A stretch of 6,039 nucleotides of DNA from Thermotogae bacterium (GCA_003641795.1 QNAP01000111.1:1-6039), one strand, 5' to 3'; counted from the first letter of the stretch, positions 1 through 5,845 are shown. Numbers and translations: made by a program. Notes: generated by a model not told the origin, from the sequence alone.

Positions 1-120
1 AAAGAGGTAATTCAAAGAAAGTCCCGCGATCACCAAAGAACCCAACAGTATCAAAAATGTCTGAAGTTTCAGCTTTCTAACCTTGTGCTGGTACAAGTTG
101 ACCTTTAACGAGGTCTTCAC
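1..120 (-). CDS. pilN: PilN-like type IV pilus assembly protein (N-terminus only, cut by window edge)
   Basis: Forty codons are readable from a GTG at 120-118 to the window edge, starting MKTSLKVNLYQHKVRKLKL and followed by a hydrophobic segment (about residues 21-40) that reads as a single transmembrane helix. A short basic cytoplasmic start with a V-N-L-type motif and then one membrane helix is the PilN layout; PilN links cytoplasmic PilM to PilO in the inner-membrane alignment complex of type IV pili. It lies directly after the PilM-like gene and overlaps its 3' end by about 44 bases in another frame, as in many pilMN pairs. The start is uncertain: the GTG has a purine-rich GAGAGG sequence almost touching it, and a TTG at 96-94 has AAAGG five bases upstream. 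GTG is preferred because it keeps the V-N-L motif. The periplasmic domain is outside the window, so the assignment rests on the N-terminus and gene order. Confidence 0.7.
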   Translation of the reverse strand, partial: MKTSLKVNLYQHKVRKLKLQTFLILLGSLVIAGLSLNYLF

Positions 121-1108
121 CCCCTCTCAATACCAAGGGAAGTGCTCCCATATCCGGTTTCGTACGTTGCAAGACGGAGGGAGCTACTTCAATGGACACG
201 TCTGGAAATGGGAAAGATTCTGTAATCTTGAGCGCTTCTACCAAAACGTTGCTGCAATTTGGAGACGGTGAGACCACGTAGGCTACCGGTATGAGATCAC
301 TCACACGCCCCGAAGGCAACTCAGGAGTGGAGCCTACCAAATAACTCACGTGCCTGGCGAGATTGTATGGGAACATACCTGAGAATACGTCTTGAATGAC
401 CGAAGGGTCGAGTTTACCCGAACGGATTTCTTCAAGTGCTGTCCATTCGTCAGTACCCAAAACGTCTGCCAGCGCTCCAAGTGCGTTTGCCAGGTTATCT
501 TCCAAGGAAACGTAGACATTGAGAAGCTTTGTATCGTGAAAGAGGAAGAGCGCTGTGTAGTCAATGTCAAGCACCATCACAAAGCAAGAAGGTGAGGCGG
601 AAGCCCAGTCCACTGTGTGTAACCATTTTATCGGTGCTACCTCTAAAACATCTGGCTCCGGGAAACCCGCCGATGTTAGGAAAGATACGTGATTGGCGAT
701 AGTGGTAACCTTGGCAATAACGACCACGATGGAATTCACGTCTCCAGATGGTATGACGCTGAGTACCTGGGCTGTGAAAGAAGAAGGATCAATCCCGATT
801 TCCGTGGCGATGTGAAGCTTCAATGCTCCCTTTTCTTTTCCCACAGTGGATTCGAAAACCAGTCTTGGCATGGTTATCCTGCGAAACACGATCTCTTCAG
901 CAGGGAGTTCTCCTATCACGTAATCTTCAGGGTCTGGCCGTATACTCGAACACACTTCGATGAAAGGGTGCTGGTCTTCAGGGTTTTCTCTCTTGGATTC
1001 AGCGTGCGCTACAGTAAAGAGACGCTTCTTTTTGATCTCGCCTCGAATTCCCGAGACCACCAAGCTGTTTTGTGTCACCGCGACTACGAACTGTCTGAAG
1101 AGTGCCAT
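77..1108 (-). CDS. pilM: PilM-like (GspL-like) pilus assembly protein, divergent
   Basis: This 343-residue protein has no signal peptide or membrane segment and is about the usual length of PilM, the cytoplasmic actin-fold protein that recruits PilN to the pilus machine. Segments in PilM order can be recognised: a short N-terminal strand pair (residues 7-20), a LP/MP-type stretch leading to an amphipathic helix (about 68-105), an alternating strand with a helix and an A-G-F turn (125-150), and the second phosphate-type strand pair beginning VLDIDYTALFLF (179-190). Family members normally read D-I-G-A-x-x-T here; the glycine and alanine are absent. The first phosphate loop is also not recognisable and no glycine-rich C-terminal nucleotide loop is seen, so ATP binding is doubtful. 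The ATG has GAGGAGAT five bases upstream and starts one base after the stop of the preceding pseudopilin gene. The family call is supported by the neighbours (PilC before, PilN after) more than by sequence identity. Confidence 0.68.
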   Translation of the reverse strand: MALFRQFVVAVTQNSLVVSGIRGEIKKKRLFTVAHAESKRENPEDQHPFIEVCSSIRPDPEDYVIGELPAEEIVFRRITMPRLVFESTVGKEKGALKLHIATEIGIDPSSFTAQVLSVIPSGDVNSIVVVIAKVTTIANHVSFLTSAGFPEPDVLEVAPIKWLHTVDWASASPSCFVMVLDIDYTALFLFHDTKLLNVYVSLEDNLANALGALADVLGTDEWTALEEIRSGKLDPSVIQDVFSGMFPYNLARHVSYLVGSTPELPSGRVSDLIPVAYVVSPSPNCSNVLVEALKITESFPFPDVSIEVAPSVLQRTKPDMGALPLVLRGGEDLVKGQLVPAQG

Positions 1109-1109
1109 T

Positions 1110-1484
1110 CTAATCTCCTCTCTTCACTACACCCGTCACGGGTAAGACCACAAGCGTCCTATCACCAACCTTCAGCGTGCCACCCAACGAGCAGAAACCA
1201 TCGTTGAAGTTCAGCTTCCTTCCACTTGACAAAAACGACAGATCATCCATCGGTACCACGTGCCTTTGATCGATCCAAAGCCCCTCAGGTATCACTGCCC
1301 TCTGTAAGCTGTGCGTTTTTACAGTATATCTTGAAACTGTCTGTGAACGGTCTACCGCGGCTACCACCACGACCTCATCCATAAGGGATTCTATGGCATC
1401 GACCATTCCAAAGAGAGGGAGAATACAGGTTAGACAGAGAACAGTGATGACCAAGGAGAAAATGAACTCGATTAGGGTACTCAA
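1110..1484 (-). CDS. Small GspH/FimT-like pseudopilin without leader peptide
   Basis: This is a 124-residue protein starting MSTLIEFIFSLVITVLCLTC: one hydrophobic N-terminal helix (residues 3-27) followed by a mostly beta-rich domain. Residues 2-6 (STLIE) match the first five residues of a processed type IV pilin, with Glu at position 5. The C-terminus, with an F-x-D-G-x-x-x-x-G-G-T pattern (about 93-103) and a late T-G-x-V (117-120), resembles the GspH/FimT minor pseudopilins, which prime or cap the pilus. No positively charged leader ending in Gly precedes the helix, and the reading frame upstream offers no ATG, GTG or TTG. The start is a TTG overlapping the PilC stop (TTGA), with AGGTGA seven bases upstream, implying translational coupling to pilC. 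It could instead be an unrelated single-span membrane protein of the pilus locus; the pseudopilin reading is an inference from motifs and context. Confidence 0.6.
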   Translation of the reverse strand: MSTLIEFIFSLVITVLCLTCILPLFGMVDAIESLMDEVVVVAAVDRSQTVSRYTVKTHSLQRAVIPEGLWIDQRHVVPMDDLSFLSSGRKLNFNDGFCSLGGTLKVGDRTLVVLPVTGVVKRGD

Positions 1485-2686
1485 CCACCAATCACCTGCT
1501 GCAAGCTGAAGATCGCTGTGTACATAGTATAAGCTAAGAAGGCGATGAATCCGCCTATCATGACGATCATCATCGGCTCCACCAAAGACACGACTTTTTT
1601 GATGCCCACCCTCACACGATCTTCATAAAATCCGGCTACCTTGTGCATCACCTCACCTATTCGTCCCGTTTCCTCACCTGTTTCTATCATGCTTATCACC
1701 AATTGTGGGAACACCCCCTGTTTCGCGAGTGAGTTGCTGACACTGTCTCCTCCCCTAATATCTTCGATGGCGTTGACAACAGCTTTTTCCAGTTTCGGGC
1801 TTTCGGAGACTTCCGCAGCCATGTGAAGAGCGTCTTCTAACCCCACACCGCTTTCGATCAGTGTAGCAAAGGTTTTGCAGAATCTTTCTATGGCCATGTC
1901 ATTCCGCAGAACCTTTATTGGGGGTATCAATGTCCCAAGGGAATCTTTGACTGTGGCACCCGCTCGAGTCTTCATGAATATCTTGTATCCGATGTAAGCT
2001 GCCAGCACGAGGGGAATAAGAAGAGGCCATCGAGCTTTTATGAATCCATTGAGACCCATAAGAATGTTAATGACCCCTGTTTTCGGAACGGTACCGAATG
2101 CGGATATCAAGTTAGGAAGAATGAATATGGTGATAACCAACACCAAGACCACAGCGAAGAGGAGGATGAATTTGGGATACGACATGGCAGACTTCACTTC
2201 GTTTTGAAGCGCCAGAGCACTTTCGTAAAAGGAAGCGATCCTTTGAAGTGTCTCATCGAGCACGCCTCCAGATTCGCCAGCACTCACCATGTTTATGAAG
2301 AGAGGATCGAAAACCTTCTGTTCTTCAAAGGAATCGGCCAAACTCTTCCCCTGCTCGAGAGAAATCACGACATTCCGTATGTATCTTCTGAACCTCTTCG
2401 AGAAAACAGGCTGCTCCGACAGTATCACCAATGCATCGCGCACGCGTACGCCCGCCCCCACCATCGTTGCGAGTTGCCTCGAAAACGCAGCGAGTTCAGC
2501 TGTTGAAAGTGTGAAAAAACGTCCAAGATCGAGGAGAAAACCCGTGCTTTTTCTTTCTTCTATATCTATAACGGTGAGACCCTGCCCTGTGAGTGTCCGC
2601 ACTGCTTCAAGACTGGTAGGAGCGCTGATTTTCCCGCTTACACGCTTACCCTTTCTGTCGATGGCACTGTACTTGAAGACTGCCAT
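1481..2686 (-). CDS. pilC: PilC/GspF-type inner-membrane platform protein
   Basis: PilC is the polytopic inner-membrane platform of type IV pili and type II secretion, on which the assembly ATPase acts to add or remove pilin subunits. From the ATG at 2686 the protein has 401 residues, the normal family length. The N-terminus (MAVFKYSAIDRKGKRVSGKI) is the typical soluble start. Two copies of the T2SF helical domain follow, at about 64-190 (with GESGGVLDETLQRIA at 137-151) and 266-392 (with ETGEETGRIGEV at 335-346). Membrane segments are at about 171-192, 218-236 and 371-395. A longer frame opens at 2800, but its extra 38 residues resemble no part of the family and overlap the promoter, so 2686 is chosen; it has GGGGGGA four bases upstream. 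It is the first gene of the pilus operon here; no PilB, PilT or prepilin peptidase gene is visible in the window. Confidence 0.93.
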   Translation of the reverse strand: MAVFKYSAIDRKGKRVSGKISAPTSLEAVRTLTGQGLTVIDIEERKSTGFLLDLGRFFTLSTAELAAFSRQLATMVGAGVRVRDALVILSEQPVFSKRFRRYIRNVVISLEQGKSLADSFEEQKVFDPLFINMVSAGESGGVLDETLQRIASFYESALALQNEVKSAMSYPKFILLFAVVLVLVITIFILPNLISAFGTVPKTGVINILMGLNGFIKARWPLLIPLVLAAYIGYKIFMKTRAGATVKDSLGTLIPPIKVLRNDMAIERFCKTFATLIESGVGLEDALHMAAEVSESPKLEKAVVNAIEDIRGGDSVSNSLAKQGVFPQLVISMIETGEETGRIGEVMHKVAGFYEDRVRVGIKKVVSLVEPMMIVMIGGFIAFLAYTMYTAIFSLQQVIGG

Positions 2687-2690
2687 GAAA

Positions 2691-2697
2691 TCCCCCC
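2691..2697 (-). promoter_or_regulatory. Ribosome binding site of pilC
   Basis: The sequence GGGGGGA on the minus strand ends four bases before the ATG at 2686. It supports this start over the longer frame opening at 2800, which also lacks family similarity. Confidence 0.6.
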
Positions 2698-2707
2698 TGA
2701 TGTGAAA

Positions 2708-2716
2708 ATTATAACA
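2708..2716 (-). promoter_or_regulatory. Extended -10 promoter of the pilus operon
   Basis: On the minus strand the sequence reads TGTTATAAT, a perfect -10 hexamer (TATAAT, 2713-2708) preceded by the TGn of an extended -10 element. No good -35 hexamer is found 16-18 bases upstream, as is common for extended -10 promoters. Transcription would begin near 2701, giving a leader of only about 15 bases before pilC. This indicates that the pilus genes have their own sigma-70-type promoter separate from the copper operon upstream. Confidence 0.65.
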
Positions 2717-2837
2717 CCAATGGAAGAAACGGATACGCAGTGTTGTACGTGATCTGGCGTGGTGCTGAAAGGCTCGATTGGCGAGTGATTCTTCACGCAA
2801 TATGCCGCGGCTGAAAAACTCCTCAATAGTGGGTGTT

Positions 2838-2895
2838 CCTTGCGACTTTCCGCCGGGGAAATTAACCCCTCTAAGGATGGGGGTGAATCACAAGG
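2838..2895 (-). other. Possible three-helix RNA structure in the copper/pilus intergenic region
   Basis: Directly after the AhpD-family stop, the minus strand can form an outer helix of eight pairs with one G-U (CCTTGTGA at 2895-2888 with TCGCAAGG at 2845-2838). It encloses two hairpins: CCCC (2882-2879) with GGGG (2869-2866), and TTTCC (2861-2857) with GGAAA (2851-2847). The GGGG run can alternatively pair with CCCC at 2858-2855, so two exclusive folds exist. There is no long T-run, so it is not a standard terminator, although TTAATTT follows the first hairpin. No known riboswitch class was recognised. It could be an operon-end structure, a leader element or chance. The rest of the 210-base gap (about 2717-2837) shows nothing else I can name. 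Confidence 0.3.
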
Positions 2896-2896
2896 T

Positions 2897-3234
2897 TCAG
2901 CAACATCCTCTGTCTTTTTCGTGTTCTTTCTTCCATATCTTCCACGTTTTCAGTGCCCATTGTTCTCCTACGCATCCAGCGAAGGCAACTCTCACTTCCA
3001 GTACTTCTTTGAACTCGGCTTTCGTTACCCGAGGTCGTGGACCTTTTCAACGTGGGGCTTCAGACAAGGGTCACATTTATCCGCTGCTACCATGCACAGA
3101 GCCATCGAAGCTTTGTACTTGGCGGGTATCGTGCCGTCCGAGTAGGCTTTCTGTCTCATTCTGACTAAAGCACGGTCACCTCTGGGGGAGTTTTTCTCCA
3201 GCTGCTGAAGTTGTCTGATTCTGACATCTTTCAC
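2897..3234 (-). pseudogene. AhpD/carboxymuconolactone decarboxylase-family protein gene, frameshifted
   Basis: The 5' part (GTG at 3234 to TAA at 3027-3025, 69 residues) carries the AhpD-family active-site motif CDPCLKPH (C-x-x-C-x-x-x-H, residues 54-61) after a helical region containing IPAKYK. Family members continue past the motif for about 50 residues, but here a stop follows EKVHDLG. In the -1 frame the sequence continues as VTKAEFKEVLEVRVAFAGC and runs to KDRGCC with a TGA at 2899-2897, giving a natural 112-residue protein if one G is restored in the GGG at 3030-3028. AhpD-type proteins use the CxxC pair for thiol-disulfide or peroxide chemistry; the substrate here is unknown. The Glu common a dozen residues before the CxxC appears replaced (KYKAS rather than KYKEL). 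The gene is the last of the copper operon, overlapping the CopA stop. The 5' end is also doubtful: the strong ribosome binding site is best placed for an ATG at 3227 in another frame. Confidence 0.75.
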
Positions 3235-3437
3235 ACCTCCTTAGCCTCTACCACGGGATACTCGATCTTGGCCAGTTTTGTCTTGATCTTTTCGAGATCT
3301 TCTGTTTTGACACGCACGGTTTTGGAGTCCAGATCCACCGAAAACTCTTTCGCTCCAAGCTCTTCCAAAGCGCTCGAAATCTTCATTTTGCAGTGCCCAC
3401 AAGACATGTCTGGTACACTGAGTACGTATTCCTTCAT
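3231..3437 (-). CDS. copZ: CopZ-like copper chaperone (HMA domain), in frame inside the 3' end of copA
   Basis: From an internal ATG at 3437 a 68-residue heavy-metal-associated domain can be made, starting MKEYVLSVPDMSCGHCKMKI. The motif M-S-C-G-H-C binds Cu(+) through its two cysteines, and the length and beta-alpha-beta-beta-alpha-beta layout fit free CopZ/Atx1 chaperones, which carry Cu(+) to CopA in the cytoplasm. AGGAGGTG lies five bases before the ATG, an almost perfect ribosome binding site, so independent translation is likely. However, the copA frame has no stop before it and reads straight through in the same frame, so the domain is also predicted as residues 738-805 of CopA. Whether free chaperone, fusion or both are made cannot be told from sequence. 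Confidence 0.65.
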   Translation of the reverse strand: MKEYVLSVPDMSCGHCKMKISSALEELGAKEFSVDLDSKTVRVKTEDLEKIKTKLAKIEYPVVEAKEV

Positions 3438-5648
3438 TTCCACACCTCCTCTCCTTATTTCCCTGCTTATTTTCGAAGAATTGAGCACCACTGTAATAGA
3501 GCTGAGGGCCATAGCTACTTCTGCGATTACTGGATGGAGCAGACCCATCATGGCCGTGGGGATAGCCACTACGTTGTAGAAGAAGGCCCAGAAAAGATTT
3601 TGCTTGATAACCTTAAAGGTCAATCTGGAGATTTCTACGGCGTCGACTATCTTTGACACTCCTCCCTTGGTTATCACGATGTCGGCGCTGTCTATGGCTA
3701 AATCAGTTCCAGAACCTATGGCGATTCCCACGTCTGCTCCTTTTAGAGCTGCAGCATCGTTCATGCCGTCTCCCACCATGACAACTTTCGCACCTTCTGA
3801 TTGGTACCGACGGACGATATCTAACTTTTCCGATGGTTTGACGCCCGCATGGACTTCTTCAATACCCACTTGCAACGCGACAGCACGAGCAGTTTTTTCG
3901 TTATCTCCGGTCACCATCACTGGCCTTATTCCCATCACTTTCAAGTGTTCGACTGCTTCCTTTGAATCTTCGCGTATAGGATCTTCTATCACTATGTGGC
4001 CAATTCTTTTGTCGTCTTTTCGTACTTCCACAACTGTTTTACCTTCCATCAAAGAGTCGCGGTACACTTCTGGATTTTCAGGCTTCCCTATAAAATAAGT
4101 ATGACTTTTGATAGTAGCCTTGACCCCTTCGCCTACCCGTTCTTCCACATTCTCCACCTCTACATTTAAAAAATCGGGATTACCAGTGTCGACAGAACCG
4201 ACGATGGCTTTGGCCAGGGGATGGTTGGAACGAGTTTCAATGGCGGCGACGATTAAGTGCTCCTCACTGCTCAAGCTATGGTTCACGACTTTCGGCTGTC
4301 CTTCAGTTATGGTACCCGTCTTGTCCATGAGGACTACCTTGACGTCTTTCGATGTCTGTATGACCTCGGCGTTCCGAATGATCAGCCCCTTTTTTGCTGC
4401 AAAGCCTGTTCCAGTAACCAAAGCCATGGGGGTCGCAAGACCCAAAGCACAGGGACACGCGATCACGATGGTGGCCACAAATACGAAAACGGCAACCGAT
4501 AGAGGATCCACAGTGCTGACTACCCATGGTAAGAATTCGCGAGCTTTGTCGAGGAACGGCTGGAGATTCTCGAATTGAAAGTACCAGAGGATTGCACCGA
4601 CGGTTGCCAGCAAGATTATGGTGGGAACGAACCAGTTGGTAATCCTGTCGGCTAAAGCTTGAATGGGAACCTTGGCACCTTGGGCTTCTTGAATCAACTT
4701 GATCATTTGTGAGAGAAACGTGTCTTCTCCCACACGTGCGACCTGCACTTTCAGGAAACCTGTTAGGTTGAGGGAACCTTCAACGACTTCATCACCTATG
4801 GTTTTGCGTACTGGTATAGACTCTCCTGTGATCATGGATTCGTCAACGCTGGAAGTGCCCTCGGCGATCTCTCCATCTACTGGCACCCGCTCACCTGGCT
4901 TGACCGCCACAAAAAAGCCTTCCTTCACAGCTTCAATTGGGATCATGACTTCTCCTTTTTCGGTTATCACCCGAGCTTCCTTCGATTGAAGCTTCAACAG
5001 TGCTTTTATTTCTTTAGCGGCTCTGTCCCTCAGTCGTGATTCGATGAATCTACCTGTAAGGTGAAAAGCCACTATCATGACCCCAATGGTGCTGAAGGAA
5101 GCGACGGGCACACCGAGTATTGAAAGAAGTGTGGTAATCCAGGATGCTGACGCGCCAAAGAATATGAGCGTATCCATGTTGGTGTGCCGGTGGGTGAGCG
5201 CTATCCAGGCTCCTGTTATGGTCCTTCTCCCTGCGAAGAAGATGACGAACGCGCCTGCAAAGAGCTCAAGAATCTCAAAACTGGGAATCTTCGAGATGAA
5301 CATGTGATAGATCATCAATACTGCCAGGGGAACCGTTATGATCCACGCAGCCATGAGATCTCGTTTCGATTGGAGATATCTTTTGGTTTCTATCTCTTCC
5401 AGCGTTTCGGTGGATATACCATAACCCACGGATTTCACGGCAGCCTTGATCTCGTCCATGGTAACGGGGCGTTCAGCAACCACGAAGCCAGTAGAAGTCG
5501 CCAGATTTACAGCAACGAACTTGACACCCGCTATTTTCGAAACGGCTTTTTCTACGGTCCGCGCACATGTAGCACAGGTCATTCCGGTGATAGTGAAGGT
5601 CAATTTTTCATCTTTTTCGCTTCTTTCGGTTTCCTTTGTGGTTTCCAT
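3231..5648 (-). CDS. copA: CopA-type Cu(+)-exporting P1B-ATPase with C-terminal CopZ-like extension
   Basis: This 805-residue ATPase is predicted to pump Cu(+) out across the inner membrane. An N-terminal metal-binding domain carries GMTCATC (22-28). Membrane helices lie at about 99-117, 124-142, 159-178, 183-201, 338-357, 384-406, 681-700 and 705-722. The actuator domain has TGES (274-277), helix 6 the ion-binding CPC (398-400), and the catalytic core DKTGT (Asp442 phosphorylated), the nucleotide-binding HP motif (476-477) and VGDGMND (625-631). Y691-N692 in helix 7 and M713-x-x-S716-S717 in helix 8 are the Cu(+)-selectivity residues of class IB-1, so Zn, Cd or Co transport is unlikely. The pump would normally end near residue 726-737; residues 738-805 are a second HMA domain (MSCGHC, 748-753) that looks like a fused CopZ. 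The ATG at 5648 has GGGAGTG eight bases upstream and follows a CsoR-like operator, suggesting copper induction. Confidence 0.95.
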   Translation of the reverse strand: METTKETERSEKDEKLTFTITGMTCATCARTVEKAVSKIAGVKFVAVNLATSTGFVVAERPVTMDEIKAAVKSVGYGISTETLEEIETKRYLQSKRDLMAAWIITVPLAVLMIYHMFISKIPSFEILELFAGAFVIFFAGRRTITGAWIALTHRHTNMDTLIFFGASASWITTLLSILGVPVASFSTIGVMIVAFHLTGRFIESRLRDRAAKEIKALLKLQSKEARVITEKGEVMIPIEAVKEGFFVAVKPGERVPVDGEIAEGTSSVDESMITGESIPVRKTIGDEVVEGSLNLTGFLKVQVARVGEDTFLSQMIKLIQEAQGAKVPIQALADRITNWFVPTIILLATVGAILWYFQFENLQPFLDKAREFLPWVVSTVDPLSVAVFVFVATIVIACPCALGLATPMALVTGTGFAAKKGLIIRNAEVIQTSKDVKVVLMDKTGTITEGQPKVVNHSLSSEEHLIVAAIETRSNHPLAKAIVGSVDTGNPDFLNVEVENVEERVGEGVKATIKSHTYFIGKPENPEVYRDSLMEGKTVVEVRKDDKRIGHIVIEDPIREDSKEAVEHLKVMGIRPVMVTGDNEKTARAVALQVGIEEVHAGVKPSEKLDIVRRYQSEGAKVVMVGDGMNDAAALKGADVGIAIGSGTDLAIDSADIVITKGGVSKIVDAVEISRLTFKVIKQNLFWAFFYNVVAIPTAMMGLLHPVIAEVAMALSSITVVLNSSKISREIRRGGVEMKEYVLSVPDMSCGHCKMKISSALEELGAKEFSVDLDSKTVRVKTEDLEKIKTKLAKIEYPVVEAKEV
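3234..3241 (-). promoter_or_regulatory. Ribosome binding site before the AhpD-family gene
   Basis: AGGAGGTG on the minus strand overlaps the last codons of copA. It lies six bases before an ATG at 3227-3225, the ideal spacing, but that ATG is out of frame with the AhpD coding sequence. The in-frame GTG at 3234-3232 overlaps the last base of this site, which is too close for normal initiation. The site therefore raises doubt about the 5' end of the gene. Confidence 0.6.
3443..3450 (-). promoter_or_regulatory. Internal ribosome binding site for CopZ
   Basis: AGGAGGTG on the minus strand, five bases before the ATG at 3437, lies inside the copA reading frame and forces the codons for Arg-Gly-Gly-Val there. 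Its strength and ideal spacing suggest that the downstream HMA domain evolved as a separately started gene. Confidence 0.7.
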
Positions 5649-5656
5649 CCTATCAT

Positions 5657-5663
5657 CACTCCC
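5657..5663 (-). promoter_or_regulatory. Probable ribosome binding site of copA
   Basis: GGGAGTG on the minus strand lies eight bases before the copA ATG. It is weaker than the internal copZ site, so the chaperone could be translated more efficiently than the pump. Confidence 0.5.
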
Positions 5664-5682
5664 TACCCACCTGGGGTGGATA
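5664..5682 (-). promoter_or_regulatory. CsoR-like copper-responsive operator
   Basis: The minus strand reads TATCCACC-CCA-GGTGGGTA: two 8-base arms matching as an inverted repeat at seven of eight positions around a 3-base centre. A T-A-(C/T)-C-C...G-G-G-T-A palindrome with a C/G-rich centre is characteristic of operators of the copper repressor CsoR. It lies immediately downstream of the -10 hexamer and covers the expected start site near 5677, where bound repressor would block RNA polymerase. No repressor gene is in the window. CopY-type operators (TACAnnTGTA) do not match. Confidence 0.62.
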
Positions 5683-5683
5683 C

Positions 5684-5712
5684 ATACTACCAGATTTTCC
5701 TTGACCTGTCAA
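5684..5712 (-). promoter_or_regulatory. copA promoter (-35 TTGACA, 17-base spacer, -10 TAGTAT)
   Basis: On the minus strand a perfect -35 hexamer TTGACA (5712-5707) is separated by exactly 17 bases from TAGTAT (5689-5684), one change from the consensus TATAAT. The region just upstream is AT-rich, including a T-run (about 5725-5729). Transcription should start near 5677, about 30 bases before the copA ATG. The strength of the promoter fits a gene held off by a repressor at the adjacent palindrome. Confidence 0.8.
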
Positions 5713-5780
5713 ATCGGATTTCTGTTAAAAAGTTGGTACCATTTGGAATGCAATGGCGAAGCTTTCTACTTTTTTCCTCT

Positions 5781-5829
5781 CTCGCACTCACAAACGGACG
5801 AAAGTGGCGAATCCCTCACGCTCGCACTC
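5781..5829. repeat. Short direct repeat CTCGCACTC, two copies 40 bases apart
   Basis: CTCGCACTC occurs at 5781-5789 and 5821-5829. The first copy follows a pyrimidine tract (TTTTTTCCTCT) and the second precedes one (GCTTTTTCCCTC). CAAACG at 5791-5796 can pair with CGTTTG at 5841-5846. Together these suggest that this stretch belongs to the same repeat-rich element as the helix at 5846-5941. No gene is seen. Confidence 0.4.
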
Positions 5830-5845
5830 GCTTTTTCCCTCGTTT

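Noticed and set aside
689..1207. Plus-strand frame of 172 codons opposite the PilM-like gene
   Set aside because: It is antisense to a gene supported by context and a ribosome binding site, and its product shows no domain-like pattern.
2687..2800. N-terminal extension of PilC by 38 residues from a start at 2800
   Set aside because: The extra residues fit no part of the family, overlap the extended -10 promoter, and lie before a good ATG with a ribosome binding site.
2838..2895. Known riboswitch (c-di-GMP, TPP, purine, cobalamin) or hammerhead ribozyme
   Set aside because: The conserved core sequences of these classes are absent; only generic pairing is seen.
2840..2900. Standard Rho-independent terminator after the copper operon
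   Set aside because: The hairpins are short and are not followed by a T-run; only TTAATTT is present.
3025..3040. Programmed -1 frameshift site in the AhpD-family gene
   Set aside because: No slippery heptamer fits the two frames. A stable stimulatory structure was not evident directly downstream, so deletion or sequence error is favoured.
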